Source: Mesorhizobium sp. LSHC420B00 (lineage in GTDB: Bacteria > Pseudomonadota > Alphaproteobacteria > Rhizobiales > Rhizobiaceae). From it: DNA of 64,000 bases. The stretch lies in NCBI RefSeq assembly GCF_000503055.1, contig NZ_AYVY01000012.1, forward strand, positions 62,001 through 126,000, in the 5' to 3' direction. Position numbers and translations under genes: made by a program. The notes beneath the pieces are model-generated. The model saw nothing but the letters and a program-made list of their open reading frames with translations, was not told the origin of the DNA and made no database searches. Below are positions 35,337 through 43,747 of this stretch, one piece after another. How positions within the stretch are numbered: the stretch's first letter is position 1; each line of letters opens with the position of its first letter.

Positions 35337-36245
35337 ATGACGGAATCGCTGGACATGTCAGGCACAGTGGAAAGCGCCCGCGAACGTACCCTTGGCATCA
35401 TCCTGGTCTCGGCGTCGGCGGCCGTCTTCGGCCTCACCGGCGTGCTGACCAAATCGATCCATTCCGACCCGCTGACCATCACCTGCTGGCGCGGCTTCGT
35501 CGGCTCGATCCTGATCAGCCTCTATGTGCTATGGCGCCGCCAGCGCTCCGGCGGTCGCGACAGCCTGCGGCTCGGCTGGCGCGGCTGGCTGCTGGCGATC
35601 GAGGGCGCGCTCGCCAGCATCGCCTTCATCTCGGCGTTCAAGTTCACCTTTGTCGCCAATGTCGCCATCATCTATGCCACCGCCCCCTTCGTCACCGCGC
35701 TGCTGGCCCTCCTGTTGGTCCGCGAACCGTTCCGGCTGCAGACGCTTGCTGCCGCTGCCGTGTCACTATGCGGGGTGGCGATCATGGTCTGGTCGGGCTT
35801 CGGCACCGGCCATCTGTTCGGCGACGGGCTGGCGCTGCTGATGACGATCGGCAGCGCCCTCTACATGATCATGGTGCGCACCTTCCGCGATACGCCGGTG
35901 GTGTGGGCGGGTGCGGTGTCGGCATTCCTTTTGTTCGTGCTCGGCTGGTTCGTCACCGATCCGCTGGCCGTCTCGGCCAGGGACGCATTGCTTCTAGCCA
36001 CCTTCGGCTCCTCGTTCGCGCTTGCCTCGATCCTGTGGACGGAGGGCGCCCGGCTCATTCCGGCGGCCGAGTCTGGACTGCTGGGTTCGGCCGAAGTGCC
36101 ATTCGCGATCCTGTTCGCCTTCCTGTTCCTGGCGGAGATCCCGCCGGCGGCCAGCATGGTCGGCGGCGCAATCGTGCTTTGCGCGGTGTTCGCTCACGCC
36201 GGCCGTGACTGGCTGATGGCCAGGCAGCGCGCAGCGGATGCATGA
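35337..36245 (+). CDS. DMT superfamily (EamA) transporter
   Basis: 302-aa inner-membrane protein with ten predicted helices in two EamA repeats. The first repeat includes SASAAVFGLTGVLTKSIH and FVANVAIIYATAPFVTALLA; the second ends ILWTEGARLIPAAESGLLGS and VPFAILFAFLFLAEIPP. Substrates in this family range from amino acids to nucleosides and cannot be predicted. A hyphenated inverted repeat lies just upstream of the start. Transcription probably ends at the terminator at 36413. Confidence 0.88.
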   Translation: MTESLDMSGTVESARERTLGIILVSASAAVFGLTGVLTKSIHSDPLTITCWRGFVGSILISLYVLWRRQRSGGRDSLRLGWRGWLLAIEGALASIAFISAFKFTFVANVAIIYATAPFVTALLALLLVREPFRLQTLAAAAVSLCGVAIMVWSGFGTGHLFGDGLALLMTIGSALYMIMVRTFRDTPVVWAGAVSAFLLFVLGWFVTDPLAVSARDALLLATFGSSFALASILWTEGARLIPAAESGLLGSAEVPFAILFAFLFLAEIPPAASMVGGAIVLCAVFAHAGRDWLMARQRAADA

Positions 36246-36412
36246 CCAAAATCCTCGCCACGCCCGAGGGCGAGTTGGAGGGTCCGATCACGCGAAATCC
36301 GTGCCTGAAAATAAATTTTGAAAAGTCATGGAACCATCATCGGGCTCAGGCATTATGGCTGCGACGGGCCACCCCCAAGTCCCCCCAAACCCCTCGGCCC
36401 GTCCTACTCAGA

Positions 36413-36440
36413 AGCCGACCGCAAGGTCGGCTTTTTCTTT
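36413..36440 (+). terminator. Rho-independent terminator
   Basis: Stem AGCCGACC / GGTCGGCT with GCAA loop (36421-36424) followed by TTTTCTTT. It lies about 165 bases after the DMT transporter stop, leaving a C-rich stretch (CCCCCAAGTCCCCCC) between. Confidence 0.85.
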
Positions 36441-36446
36441 GCTGAC

Positions 36447-37300
36447 TCAACTGGCCAAGCCCAGGTTGCCGCTGAATAACGCGGCCAGATCCTGCGCCGG
36501 CCGGTCGGCATCCTCACGCAAGCGGATGGCGAATTCGGCGACCGGCACCGGCGGCAGATCAAGATCGCGCGGCGCCTCGACGATGCCGGAATGAGCGAAG
36601 CGCGCCGTCCTCAACGTCAAAGCGATGCCAGCGTGTACCGCCGTACGCAGGCCGGCAAGGCTGGCACTGCCGGCAGCAATGCGATAGCGGCGGCCGGCCG
36701 CATCCAGTGCACTGGTCGCTGCATCGCGAAACCCGCAATGGGGATCGAGCAGCGCCAAGGGCAATTCCTCTTGGCGGGTGGCCAAGCCGTTTTGTGAGCA
36801 AAGCCAGATCATTGGCTCTTTGAGCACGCCGACTTCGTCCCGCGTCGGCGCCTGTCGCATGGCAATGGCCAGATCAAGGGTGCCGGCTTGCAAAGCCTGC
36901 GCCAGTTCGGCGGAGCGGCCGACGCGCAATTCGATCCTGACGCGCGGATGGCTGACAGCGAAGGCCCTGAGAAGCTGCGGCAAGCCGCTGTCGGCGAAAT
37001 CCTGCGTCGTGCCGATGGCGACGCGCCCATCGGCATGCGCCCCTTTGAGGGCCAGCCACGCCTCGCGGTGCGCAGCAAGAATGCGCCGCGCGTGGCCGAC
37101 CAGATCCTCGCCTGCCGGCGTCAGGCCACGCCCTCGCCCCTGCGGCACCAGCAGCGGTTCGCCAACTATATCCTCCAGCCGCTGCATCTGCGCGGTCACC
37201 GCCGACGGCGAGCGGCCGACGATCGACGCCGCCTGCGCCAGCGAGCCGCTATCGACGAAGCCAGGAAAGTTTTGAGAAGGTCGGGATCGAGCGCCTGCAT
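36447..37300 (-). pseudogene. LysR-family regulator with a frameshift in the HTH
   Basis: From ATG 37300 the sequence reads MQALDPDLLKTFLA, the usual LysR start; then one base is missing near 37255-37262 (CTGGCTTCG where CTGGCCTTCG is expected) and the family sequence resumes in the next frame as FVDSGSLAQAASIVGRS and PSAVTAQMQRLEDIVG, the winged-helix core. The effector domain (VAIGTTQDFADSGLPQLLRA onwards) is intact to the stop. As sequenced, only a GTG at 37199 could start the long frame, and that product would lack most of the DNA-binding helix. Divergent from a tautomerase gene that it probably controlled. Confidence 0.75.
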
Positions 37301-37414
37301 AATTCGATAATATCTAAGTGTTTATCAAAAACAATTCGATTTTTCTGACTCAAGAACGATGGCATGATTTTCTCGACGGCGAAGAGACGCCGCTTGAAAC
37401 CGAGGAGAAGAAAC

Positions 37415-37822
37415 ATGCCGATCATCAATGTCAGCGTTACCGGCAAGCCCGATGCCGCTTTGTCCGCCGCTATTGCCAAGGAGGTGACCGAACTGACGGC
37501 CACGCATCTGCGCAAGGACGCGACGATCACAGCTGTCGCGATTTCCTATCTCGACCCCGAGCACTGGTTCGCCGGCGGCAAGTCGCTGGCCGAGCACGGC
37601 GCCAACACGGCTTGGCTCGACATCAAGGTCGTCGACGGCACCAATACCAAGCTCGAACTGGAGGCCTATCTCCAGGCAATCTTTGCAGCATTCGGCCGGC
37701 TGCTAGGCAAGGTCCATGAGGAAAGCTATGCCCTCGTGCACGAAGTGCCGGCGGCCGCGTATGGCTTTGGCGGCAAGACGCAGGAATTCCGCTTCATCAG
37801 CGGGAGGATGAAGGCGGCGTAG
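37415..37822 (+). CDS. Tautomerase family protein
   Basis: 135 aa with the hallmark N-terminal proline (MPIINVSVTGKPDAAL), which acts as catalytic base after Met removal in 4-oxalocrotonate tautomerase-like enzymes. It is about twice the length of a single 4-OT subunit, so it may carry two beta-alpha-beta units in one chain, as in MIF/CHMI-like members. Substrate unknown. Upstream AGGAGAAG gives a good ribosome site at ATG 37415. It is divergent from the broken LysR gene. Confidence 0.82.
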   Translation: MPIINVSVTGKPDAALSAAIAKEVTELTATHLRKDATITAVAISYLDPEHWFAGGKSLAEHGANTAWLDIKVVDGTNTKLELEAYLQAIFAAFGRLLGKVHEESYALVHEVPAAAYGFGGKTQEFRFISGRMKAA

Positions 37823-37971
37823 CTGCGATTTGTGGAGAAGGCAGCCGAGCCCACTGATAGCAGGAGAGACGGAAAAATGAAGCCGCATTGACGTTGATCC
37901 AACTTCGGCTAGGTTCTCACCCGAAGCGGCCACTGAAGAGCCGCGACGTGAGATTGTTGGGAGATGCGGCG

Positions 37972-40194
37972 ATGATCCTGACACTGGCGCTGCTTGCGGG
38001 TCTTGTCACGGCCTGGCTGCTGATCGGCGTGGTGGAGAAGTTCCGCCTCGGCCTGCGCTTGAGCCAGGCGCTGCTCTACGTGCCGTTCAAGCTCGCCTAC
38101 CGGATCAACGACGAGCGAATCAAGATTGCCCGCAAGTCGGCGGCTCCGGTCATCTACGTCGTCTGGCATCAGTCGCGCCTCGAGCCGGCATTGATGCTGT
38201 CGCTGCTGCCGGAGGACACGCTGCACATTCTCGACCCGGCTTCGGCCAGATCGCCCTGGCTGGAACCATGGCGCGAGCTTGGCCGCACCATCGCCTTCAA
38301 CGCCGAGCACGTCTTCGTCAGCCGCAGACTGGTGCGGGTGCTGAAGGGCAAGGGCCGGCTCGCGGTTTACCTTCCGAATGCGGTCGAGCCCGACGTCAAG
38401 TCGTTTCGATTGTTCCGCGCCATCACCCGTATCGCCATGCAGGCCGACGCTCGCATCGTGCCGATCTTCGTTGCCGGCGCGCGCAGCCTGCCGGCGTCGC
38501 TGACGCCGGCAGACAAGGCGCCGCGCCACTGGTTCCCGCAGCTGTCGATCAGCGCGCTGGAGCCGATGACCATCGCCGAGTTGGTGGCGCGGAACCCCAA
38601 TCAGGCCTCCAATACCAATGCGCTGTTCGATCGCTTCGCCGAGGCCAGGCTTTTTGGCAGTGATCTCGACCGAGGGCTGTTCCTTGCCATGCGTGATGCC
38701 GCCGACCGTGTCGGCGCTTCGCACCCAATTATCGAAGACATCATCGGCGGTGCGCTGAGCTACCGGAAAATGTTTATCGGTGCCAGGGTTTTGGGCCGCC
38801 GCTTCGAGGCAATGACAGCGCCGAGCGAAGCGGTTGGGCTGCTCCTGCCCAACGCCAATGGCCTCGTGCTGGCGTTCGTCGGTGTTTTGTCGGCTGGGCG
38901 AGTGGCAGCAATGATCAACTATACCGCCGGCCCAGCGAGCGTCACCGCCGCCATCCGCACGGCGGTGATCCGCACCGTGGTCTCCTCACGCGCCTTTGTC
39001 GAAAAGGCCAACCTCGCCGACATAGTCGAGGCGGTGGAAAAGGGCGGAGCCAAACTGCTCTGGCTGGAGGATGTTCGCGCAAGCGTGACCGCGCTGGACA
39101 AGCTCGCTGCCGCCTTGCTGTGGCGATGGCCGTTGCAGCGCCAGAATGCAGCCAAGCCGGCGGTGATCCTGTTCACCTCCGGCTCGGAAGGCACACCCAA
39201 GGCAGTTGTGCTGTCGCACCGGAACCTTCTTGCCAATGCCATGCAGGCCGAAGCCCGCATCACCATCTCGCCGGTCGACATCCTGCTCAACGTGCTGCCG
39301 GTGTTCCACTCGTTCGGCCTGACCGGTGGCACCATCCTGCCGCTGGTCACCGGCGTAAAACTGTTCCTCTACCCCTCACCGCTCCACTACAAGCTTATTC
39401 CGGAGGTGGCGCGCAAGGTCCGGCCAACGGTGATGTTCGGCACCGACACGTTCCTCGCCAACTATGCCCGCACCGCCAAGGACGGCGATTTTTCCAGCCT
39501 GCGCTTTGTCGTCGCCGGTGCCGAGGCGGTGAAGCCGGAGACGCGCCGGGTTTATCGCGAACGCTTCCAGGCCGAGATCATCGAAGGTTTTGGCTTGACC
39601 GAGGCCGCACCGGTGGTCGCCGTCAACACCGCCATCCACGGTCGCGACGGCACGGTCGGGCGGCTGCTGCCGGCCATGCGCATGAAACTCGAACCGGTCG
39701 AAGGCATTAGCGACGCCGGCCGGCTGTGGCTCGACGGGCCGAACCTGATGATGGGCTACATGACCGCCGATCGGCCGGGCGAGCTACTGCCGCTCGAAGG
39801 CTGGCACGACACCGGCGATATCGTCTCGGTCGATCGCGAAGGCTTCATCACCATTCGCGGCCGCGCCAAGCGCTTCGCCAAGATCGCCGGCGAGATGGTA
39901 TCGCTTGGTGCGGTCGAGATGCTGGTGCAGTCGCTGTGGCCGGAAGAGCATCACGCCGTGGTGGCGGTGCCGGACAGACGGCGCGGCGAGCGCCTCGTCC
40001 TGGTCACCACCGCCGACAGTGCCAATCCCGACGAATTGCGCGAATTCGGCAAGAAGGCCGGGGCGGCCGAACTGATGGTACCGAACGACATCGTCAAGGT
40101 CGAGGAAATCCCGGTGCTGGGCTCGGGCAAGACCGACTATGTCTCGACAAGAAAGCTGGCGCTCGAGAGGCTGGGACTGAGCGCTGCCGCCTGA
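37972..40194 (+). CDS. Aas-like fusion: PlsC-type acyltransferase plus AMP-dependent acyl-ACP synthetase/ligase
   Basis: 740 aa, similar in layout to Aas (2-acylglycerophosphoethanolamine acyltransferase/acyl-ACP synthetase), which repairs lysophospholipids. N-terminal membrane segment (LTLALLAGLVTAWLLIGVV), then a PlsC-like domain to about residue 230, then the adenylation domain with ILFTSGSEGTPKAVVLSHRN near 400-420, GFGLTEAAP and WHDTGDIVSVDREGFITIRG. The acyltransferase motifs are altered: HQSRLE replaces the usual HxxxxD, and YLPNA stands where FPEG is expected. The start at 37972 follows GGGAG; an upstream open frame was not used. Function as a true acyltransferase is uncertain. Confidence 0.85.
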   Translation: MILTLALLAGLVTAWLLIGVVEKFRLGLRLSQALLYVPFKLAYRINDERIKIARKSAAPVIYVVWHQSRLEPALMLSLLPEDTLHILDPASARSPWLEPWRELGRTIAFNAEHVFVSRRLVRVLKGKGRLAVYLPNAVEPDVKSFRLFRAITRIAMQADARIVPIFVAGARSLPASLTPADKAPRHWFPQLSISALEPMTIAELVARNPNQASNTNALFDRFAEARLFGSDLDRGLFLAMRDAADRVGASHPIIEDIIGGALSYRKMFIGARVLGRRFEAMTAPSEAVGLLLPNANGLVLAFVGVLSAGRVAAMINYTAGPASVTAAIRTAVIRTVVSSRAFVEKANLADIVEAVEKGGAKLLWLEDVRASVTALDKLAAALLWRWPLQRQNAAKPAVILFTSGSEGTPKAVVLSHRNLLANAMQAEARITISPVDILLNVLPVFHSFGLTGGTILPLVTGVKLFLYPSPLHYKLIPEVARKVRPTVMFGTDTFLANYARTAKDGDFSSLRFVVAGAEAVKPETRRVYRERFQAEIIEGFGLTEAAPVVAVNTAIHGRDGTVGRLLPAMRMKLEPVEGISDAGRLWLDGPNLMMGYMTADRPGELLPLEGWHDTGDIVSVDREGFITIRGRAKRFAKIAGEMVSLGAVEMLVQSLWPEEHHAVVAVPDRRRGERLVLVTTADSANPDELREFGKKAGAAELMVPNDIVKVEEIPVLGSGKTDYVSTRKLALERLGLSAAA

Positions 40195-40218
40195 GGTTTT
40201 CCAGACCTTTCCAAAACT

Positions 40219-40482
40219 CTAGAGGACCACTACCGATAACAGCAGAATGACGCCGACGGCCATCATCAGCAGGCCCGGCCAATTCTGTGACAAGCCGAGA
40301 AAACGGAGCCCGCGCCGCCGCGGCTCCAGAGTCGGACCTGGTGTTGCGAGATTGGGCCTCGGGCTATCCGGCGCGGTGGAGACAGCGGCCGGCTCACTGA
40401 GCCGCCCGCGCATGATGGCTGCAACCGCCATATATACGAGGCCGGCGACAGTCAGTAATGCGCCAATGAGGATGACAGCCAT
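40219..40482 (-). CDS. Small membrane protein, unknown
   Basis: 87 aa with two predicted membrane segments, at residues 2-24 (AVILIGALLTVAGLVYMAVA) and 69-87 (GLLMMAVGVILLLSVVVL), joined by a basic, proline-rich loop (TLEPRRRGLRFLGLSQ). No family recognised. A weak ribosome site (GAGAA) precedes ATG 40482. It is convergent with the Aas-like gene 24 bases away. The hydrophobic ends make random occurrence unlikely, though expression is unproven. Confidence 0.6.
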   Translation of the reverse strand: MAVILIGALLTVAGLVYMAVAAIMRGRLSEPAAVSTAPDSPRPNLATPGPTLEPRRRGLRFLGLSQNWPGLLMMAVGVILLLSVVVL

Positions 40483-40656
40483 TTCTCGTATTCCGATGAT
40501 TCTGGGCCCGATGCGGCAGCTTGCGCGACGTTGACGATCACGAGCAGTCGCTCAAACGGACCTACCGACACAAACGGTCAGGCGCCCAGCAAGTTCCGAA
40601 AACGTGGTTTTGAAGGGCGTTCCACAGCGCCGCGTGCGAAATTGGCACCAAATCTG

Positions 40657-41472
40657 TCAGCCGATGTCCGAGGACGGTACCTTCTCGCCTTCGCGCTTGG
40701 CGCGTCTGGAATAGGCGCGCACGCTGAATGGCAAAAACAGCAAATAGCCGGCAACCGAAGCCGTCAGCGTATACCAGGGATAGGTCATCAAAAGCAGGAC
40801 GTAGAGGACGACTGCGAGGATGATCGGCAGCACTCTGTCGCCCGGTATCCTGACGCTCTTGCCGGAATAGACGGGCAGTCGGCTGACCAGCAGGAACGCC
40901 ACCAATATTGTAAAGCCGGTGGCAATGAAGGCCGCCAGGCGGCTGGGTTCAAGGCCAAGCCTGAGGAAGAACAGATAGAGCGGCAGCATCACCAGCACCG
41001 CACCCGCCGGCGCCGGCACGCCAACGAAATATTCGGTTTGCCACTGCGGACGGTCGAGCTCTTCGTCGAGCACGTTGAAGCGGGCAAGCCTCATCCCACA
41101 GGCGATGGTAAACAGCAGCGCCGCGATCCAACCCGGCGAACCTGCCCTGTCGAGCAGAAAGGCATAAAGCACTAGCGCCGGTGCCACGCCGAAATTGACG
41201 ATATCGGCCAGCGAATCCATCTGGGCGCCGAATTTGGAGGTCGCCTTCAGCATTCGCGCCAGGCGGCCGTCGATACCATCGAGGAAGGCGGCGAGCAGTA
41301 CCATCACCACCGCCGGCTCGAAGCGGCCTTCGAAGCCGAAGCGGATGCCGGACAGGCCGGCGCAGATGGCAAGCACGGTGACCAGATTGGGCAGCACCAT
41401 GCGCATCGGGATTTCACGGATGCGCGGGCCGCCGCCGCCATGCGCCTCGAATTTCTTGAACGGCGGGGCCAC
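40657..41472 (-). CDS. pssA: CDP-diacylglycerol--serine O-phosphatidyltransferase
   Basis: Integral membrane enzyme making phosphatidylserine, the precursor of phosphatidylethanolamine. 271 aa, Bacillus-like membrane type usual in rhizobia. The CDP-alcohol phosphotransferase signature is complete: Asp65-Gly, Asp68-Gly, Ala72-Arg73, Gly82, Asp86 and Asp90 in LDGIDGRLAR and GAQMDSLAD. About eight membrane helices. It starts three bases after the psd stop, and the pair psd-pssA makes PE as a two-gene operon. Confidence 0.95.
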   Translation of the reverse strand: MAPPFKKFEAHGGGGPRIREIPMRMVLPNLVTVLAICAGLSGIRFGFEGRFEPAVVMVLLAAFLDGIDGRLARMLKATSKFGAQMDSLADIVNFGVAPALVLYAFLLDRAGSPGWIAALLFTIACGMRLARFNVLDEELDRPQWQTEYFVGVPAPAGAVLVMLPLYLFFLRLGLEPSRLAAFIATGFTILVAFLLVSRLPVYSGKSVRIPGDRVLPIILAVVLYVLLLMTYPWYTLTASVAGYLLFLPFSVRAYSRRAKREGEKVPSSDIG

Positions 41473-41475
41473 CGG

Positions 41476-42174
41476 TCAGGATATCCGCACGAGCGGCGTT
41501 GCGGCAACGCCGCCGAATTCCGCCAGCACCGTCTCACCGCCTACCGCCGTCTGGCCGACGGCAACGCGCGGCGTCGCCGTCGAGGGCAGGAATACGTCCA
41601 CGCGCGAGCCAAAGCGGATCAGCCCGAAGCGCTCGCCGGTGCCGATGGCGCCGCCGGTCTCGGCCCAGCAGACGATCCGCCGCGCCACCAGGCCGGCGAT
41701 CTGCACCGCAGCCACCGTGCCGTTGGGGCTCTCTATGACCAGCCCGTTGCGTTCGTTCTCGGTGCTTGCCTTGTCGAGTTCGGCGTTGAGGAATTTTCCT
41801 GGCCGATGCTCGATCCTGGAGATGCGGCCACGCACCGGGGCGCGGTTCACGTGGCAGGAAAAGACATTCATGAATACCGAGATGCGGGTCATTTCGCCGC
41901 CGCCGAGGCCAAGCTCGCGCGGCGGCACGGCCGGGCCGACGGCCGAGACGATGCCGTCCGCCGGGCTGACAACCAGCCGGTCGTCGATCGGCGTGACACG
42001 CTCGGGATCGCGGAAGAAATAAGCGCACCACGCGGTCAGAATGAGACCGATCCAGAACAGGGTCGAGGAGAAATAGCCAAGAAAAAGCGTCGCCGCGCCG
42101 AACGCAGCGATAAAGGGATAACCCTCGCGATGGATCGGAACGAACGCATTTTTGATCGTGTCAACGAGGCTCAT
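41476..42174 (-). CDS. psd: Phosphatidylserine decarboxylase proenzyme (short type)
   Basis: Makes phosphatidylethanolamine from phosphatidylserine. 232 aa, the short form. Autocleavage between Gly189 and Ser190 in [13 protein letters not shown] creates the pyruvoyl group from the Ser. Other conserved residues: [18 protein letters not shown] (catalytic Asp region) and [11 protein letters not shown] (His). An N-terminal hydrophobic region (residues about 21-48) anchors it. Directly upstream of pssA with a three-base gap. Confidence 0.95.
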   Translation of the reverse strand: MSLVDTIKNAFVPIHREGYPFIAAFGAATLFLGYFSSTLFWIGLILTAWCAYFFRDPERVTPIDDRLVVSPADGIVSAVGPAVPPRELGLGGGEMTRISVFMNVFSCHVNRAPVRGRISRIEHRPGKFLNAELDKASTENERNGLVIESPNGTVAAVQIAGLVARRIVCWAETGGAIGTGERFGLIRFGSRVDVFLPSTATPRVAVGQTAVGGETVLAEFGGVAATPLVRIS

Positions 42175-42439
42175 GGGATGAGGGCAACCTTGGTTCCAAG
42201 TCCGGCCTCAATAGCGGAAACACCCCTTCGCCGCAACGCGACAATCAGGCGGTCGGGTGTTGGCGGTCGTGCCGCCTCAGGGGCGTCCTTGGCAGCATCC
42301 GGACTGCCGAAGTGGTCAACCGGAAATATGTTGATTGCGATTGTCGGCACGAAGCCCCCACGCCCGTCCTTGGCAAGACAGCGCCTCTCATCGGCCTTTC
42401 GGCCGTGACGATTTGCGCAAACCCGGAGGTTCTCGGCCC

Positions 42440-43306
42440 ATGCAGAAATCAGCAGCCAGGCAAGCGCAAGTGGTGATGAACGGTCTGGCCTTTGGCGAGT
42501 CGCCTCGCTGGCACGATGGCCGGCTGTGGTTCTGCAACTGGGGCACAGGCCAGATCATCGCCGTTGACGCCCTAGGCAACAGCGAGATCGCGCTCATCGT
42601 GCCGGCCACCCTGCCCTACTCCATCGACTGGCTGCCGGACGGGCGGCTGCTTGTCGTGTCCGGCCGCGAAGGGCTGATCCTCAGGCAGGAGGCTGACGGG
42701 ACATTGGTCACCCATGCCGATCTGAGACATCTGTCGAAGAGCCCATGGAACGAGATCGTCGTCGACGGGCGCGGCAACATCTACGTCAATGGTGGTGGGC
42801 CGGCTCCGGCTTCCGGCCAGCATTTCGGCCCCGGCACCGTCGTGCTGGTTGCACCTGACGGCTCGGCTCGGCAGGTGGCTGAGAATCTCGCCTTCGCCAA
42901 TGGCATGGCAGTGACGCCCGACAACAAGACGCTTGTCGTTGCCGAATCCCACGCCAACCGGCTGACCGCCTTCGACATCGCTGCCGATGGCCACCTTTCC
43001 AATCGGAGAGTCTGGGCCAATCTTGGCAACGGTTTTCCCGACGGCATCTGCCTCGATGCCGAAGGTGCCGCCTGGTACGCCGACGTTCCGAACAGGCATT
43101 GCGTGCGGGTGCGCGAGGGCGGCACAATGCTCGAAAGCGTCGACGTCGATCGCGGCTGTTTTGCCTGCATGCTCGGCGGCAGCGAGGGAAAAACGCTGTT
43201 CATCGTGGCCGCCGAATGGCGCGGCTTCGAACATATGATCAGCGATGCCCGTACCGGCCAGGTGCTCAGCATCGAGGCTACCGCGCCGGGAGCAGGCTGG
43301 CCATAG
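42440..43306 (+). CDS. SMP-30/gluconolactonase-like beta-propeller protein
   Basis: 288 aa of the SMP-30/gluconolaconase/LRE family, six-bladed propellers that hydrolyse sugar lactones or related esters. Family motifs: FGESPRWHDGRLWFCNW (metal Glu), NEIVVDGRGNIYVN (Asn), and FANGMAVTPDNKTLVVAESHANRL with FPDGICLDAEGAAWYADV (Asp). All expected metal-site positions are present. ATG 42440 (MQKSAARQAQ) is used because upstream in-frame residues are unrelated. The substrate is unknown. Convergent with the monooxygenase-like gene, five bases apart. Confidence 0.88.
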   Translation: MQKSAARQAQVVMNGLAFGESPRWHDGRLWFCNWGTGQIIAVDALGNSEIALIVPATLPYSIDWLPDGRLLVVSGREGLILRQEADGTLVTHADLRHLSKSPWNEIVVDGRGNIYVNGGGPAPASGQHFGPGTVVLVAPDGSARQVAENLAFANGMAVTPDNKTLVVAESHANRLTAFDIAADGHLSNRRVWANLGNGFPDGICLDAEGAAWYADVPNRHCVRVREGGTMLESVDVDRGCFACMLGGSEGKTLFIVAAEWRGFEHMISDARTGQVLSIEATAPGAGWP

Positions 43307-43311
43307 AGAGC

Positions 43312-43659
43312 TTACACCGCGGGAATCCGCTGGTAATTGGCGATATCGGCCCTGACGCCAAGTCGCGCAATGGTCTCCTGAGGATTGAAGCCGATGCGCT
43401 CATGCGCGGCCTTGATGATCGGCACGACCTTATCGACAGCGGCCTGCCCTTCCCATTCGACAATGGTCACGAGGTTGAACTCCCCCGGCCCCGAGAATTG
43501 CTCGAGCAGGAAATCCTGGACGAACCCTTGCTGCTGGCGCAGCAATTCATGCGTCATCCGGACCTTGGCAAGAATCTCCTCGCGAGCGTTGGCCGGAACG
43601 ACAAACTTGTCCACCCGGAATACGCTGCCGCCACTAACTGCCTGATTTATCCCATTCAT
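43312..43659 (-). CDS. Antibiotic biosynthesis monooxygenase-like (ABM) protein
   Basis: 115 aa with the dimeric alpha-beta barrel pattern: VFRVDKFVVPANAREEILAK, QGFVQDFLLEQFSGPG, then FNLVTIVEWEGQAAVDK. ABM proteins act on quinones, haem or small metabolites, mostly without known substrate. ATG 43659 (MNGINQAVSG) chosen; a longer start at 43704 lacks support. It lies about 90 bases downstream of the ABC exporter in the same direction. Confidence 0.75.
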   Translation of the reverse strand: MNGINQAVSGGSVFRVDKFVVPANAREEILAKVRMTHELLRQQQGFVQDFLLEQFSGPGEFNLVTIVEWEGQAAVDKVVPIIKAAHERIGFNPQETIARLGVRADIANYQRIPAV

Positions 43660-43747
43660 ATCGATTGTCTCCGTTTTTGAACGACGCATCTTGCTACGAT
43701 CCAAAACGGCCTACGATCTCAACTTAAGTTGAGGTCAAGCACGAATT

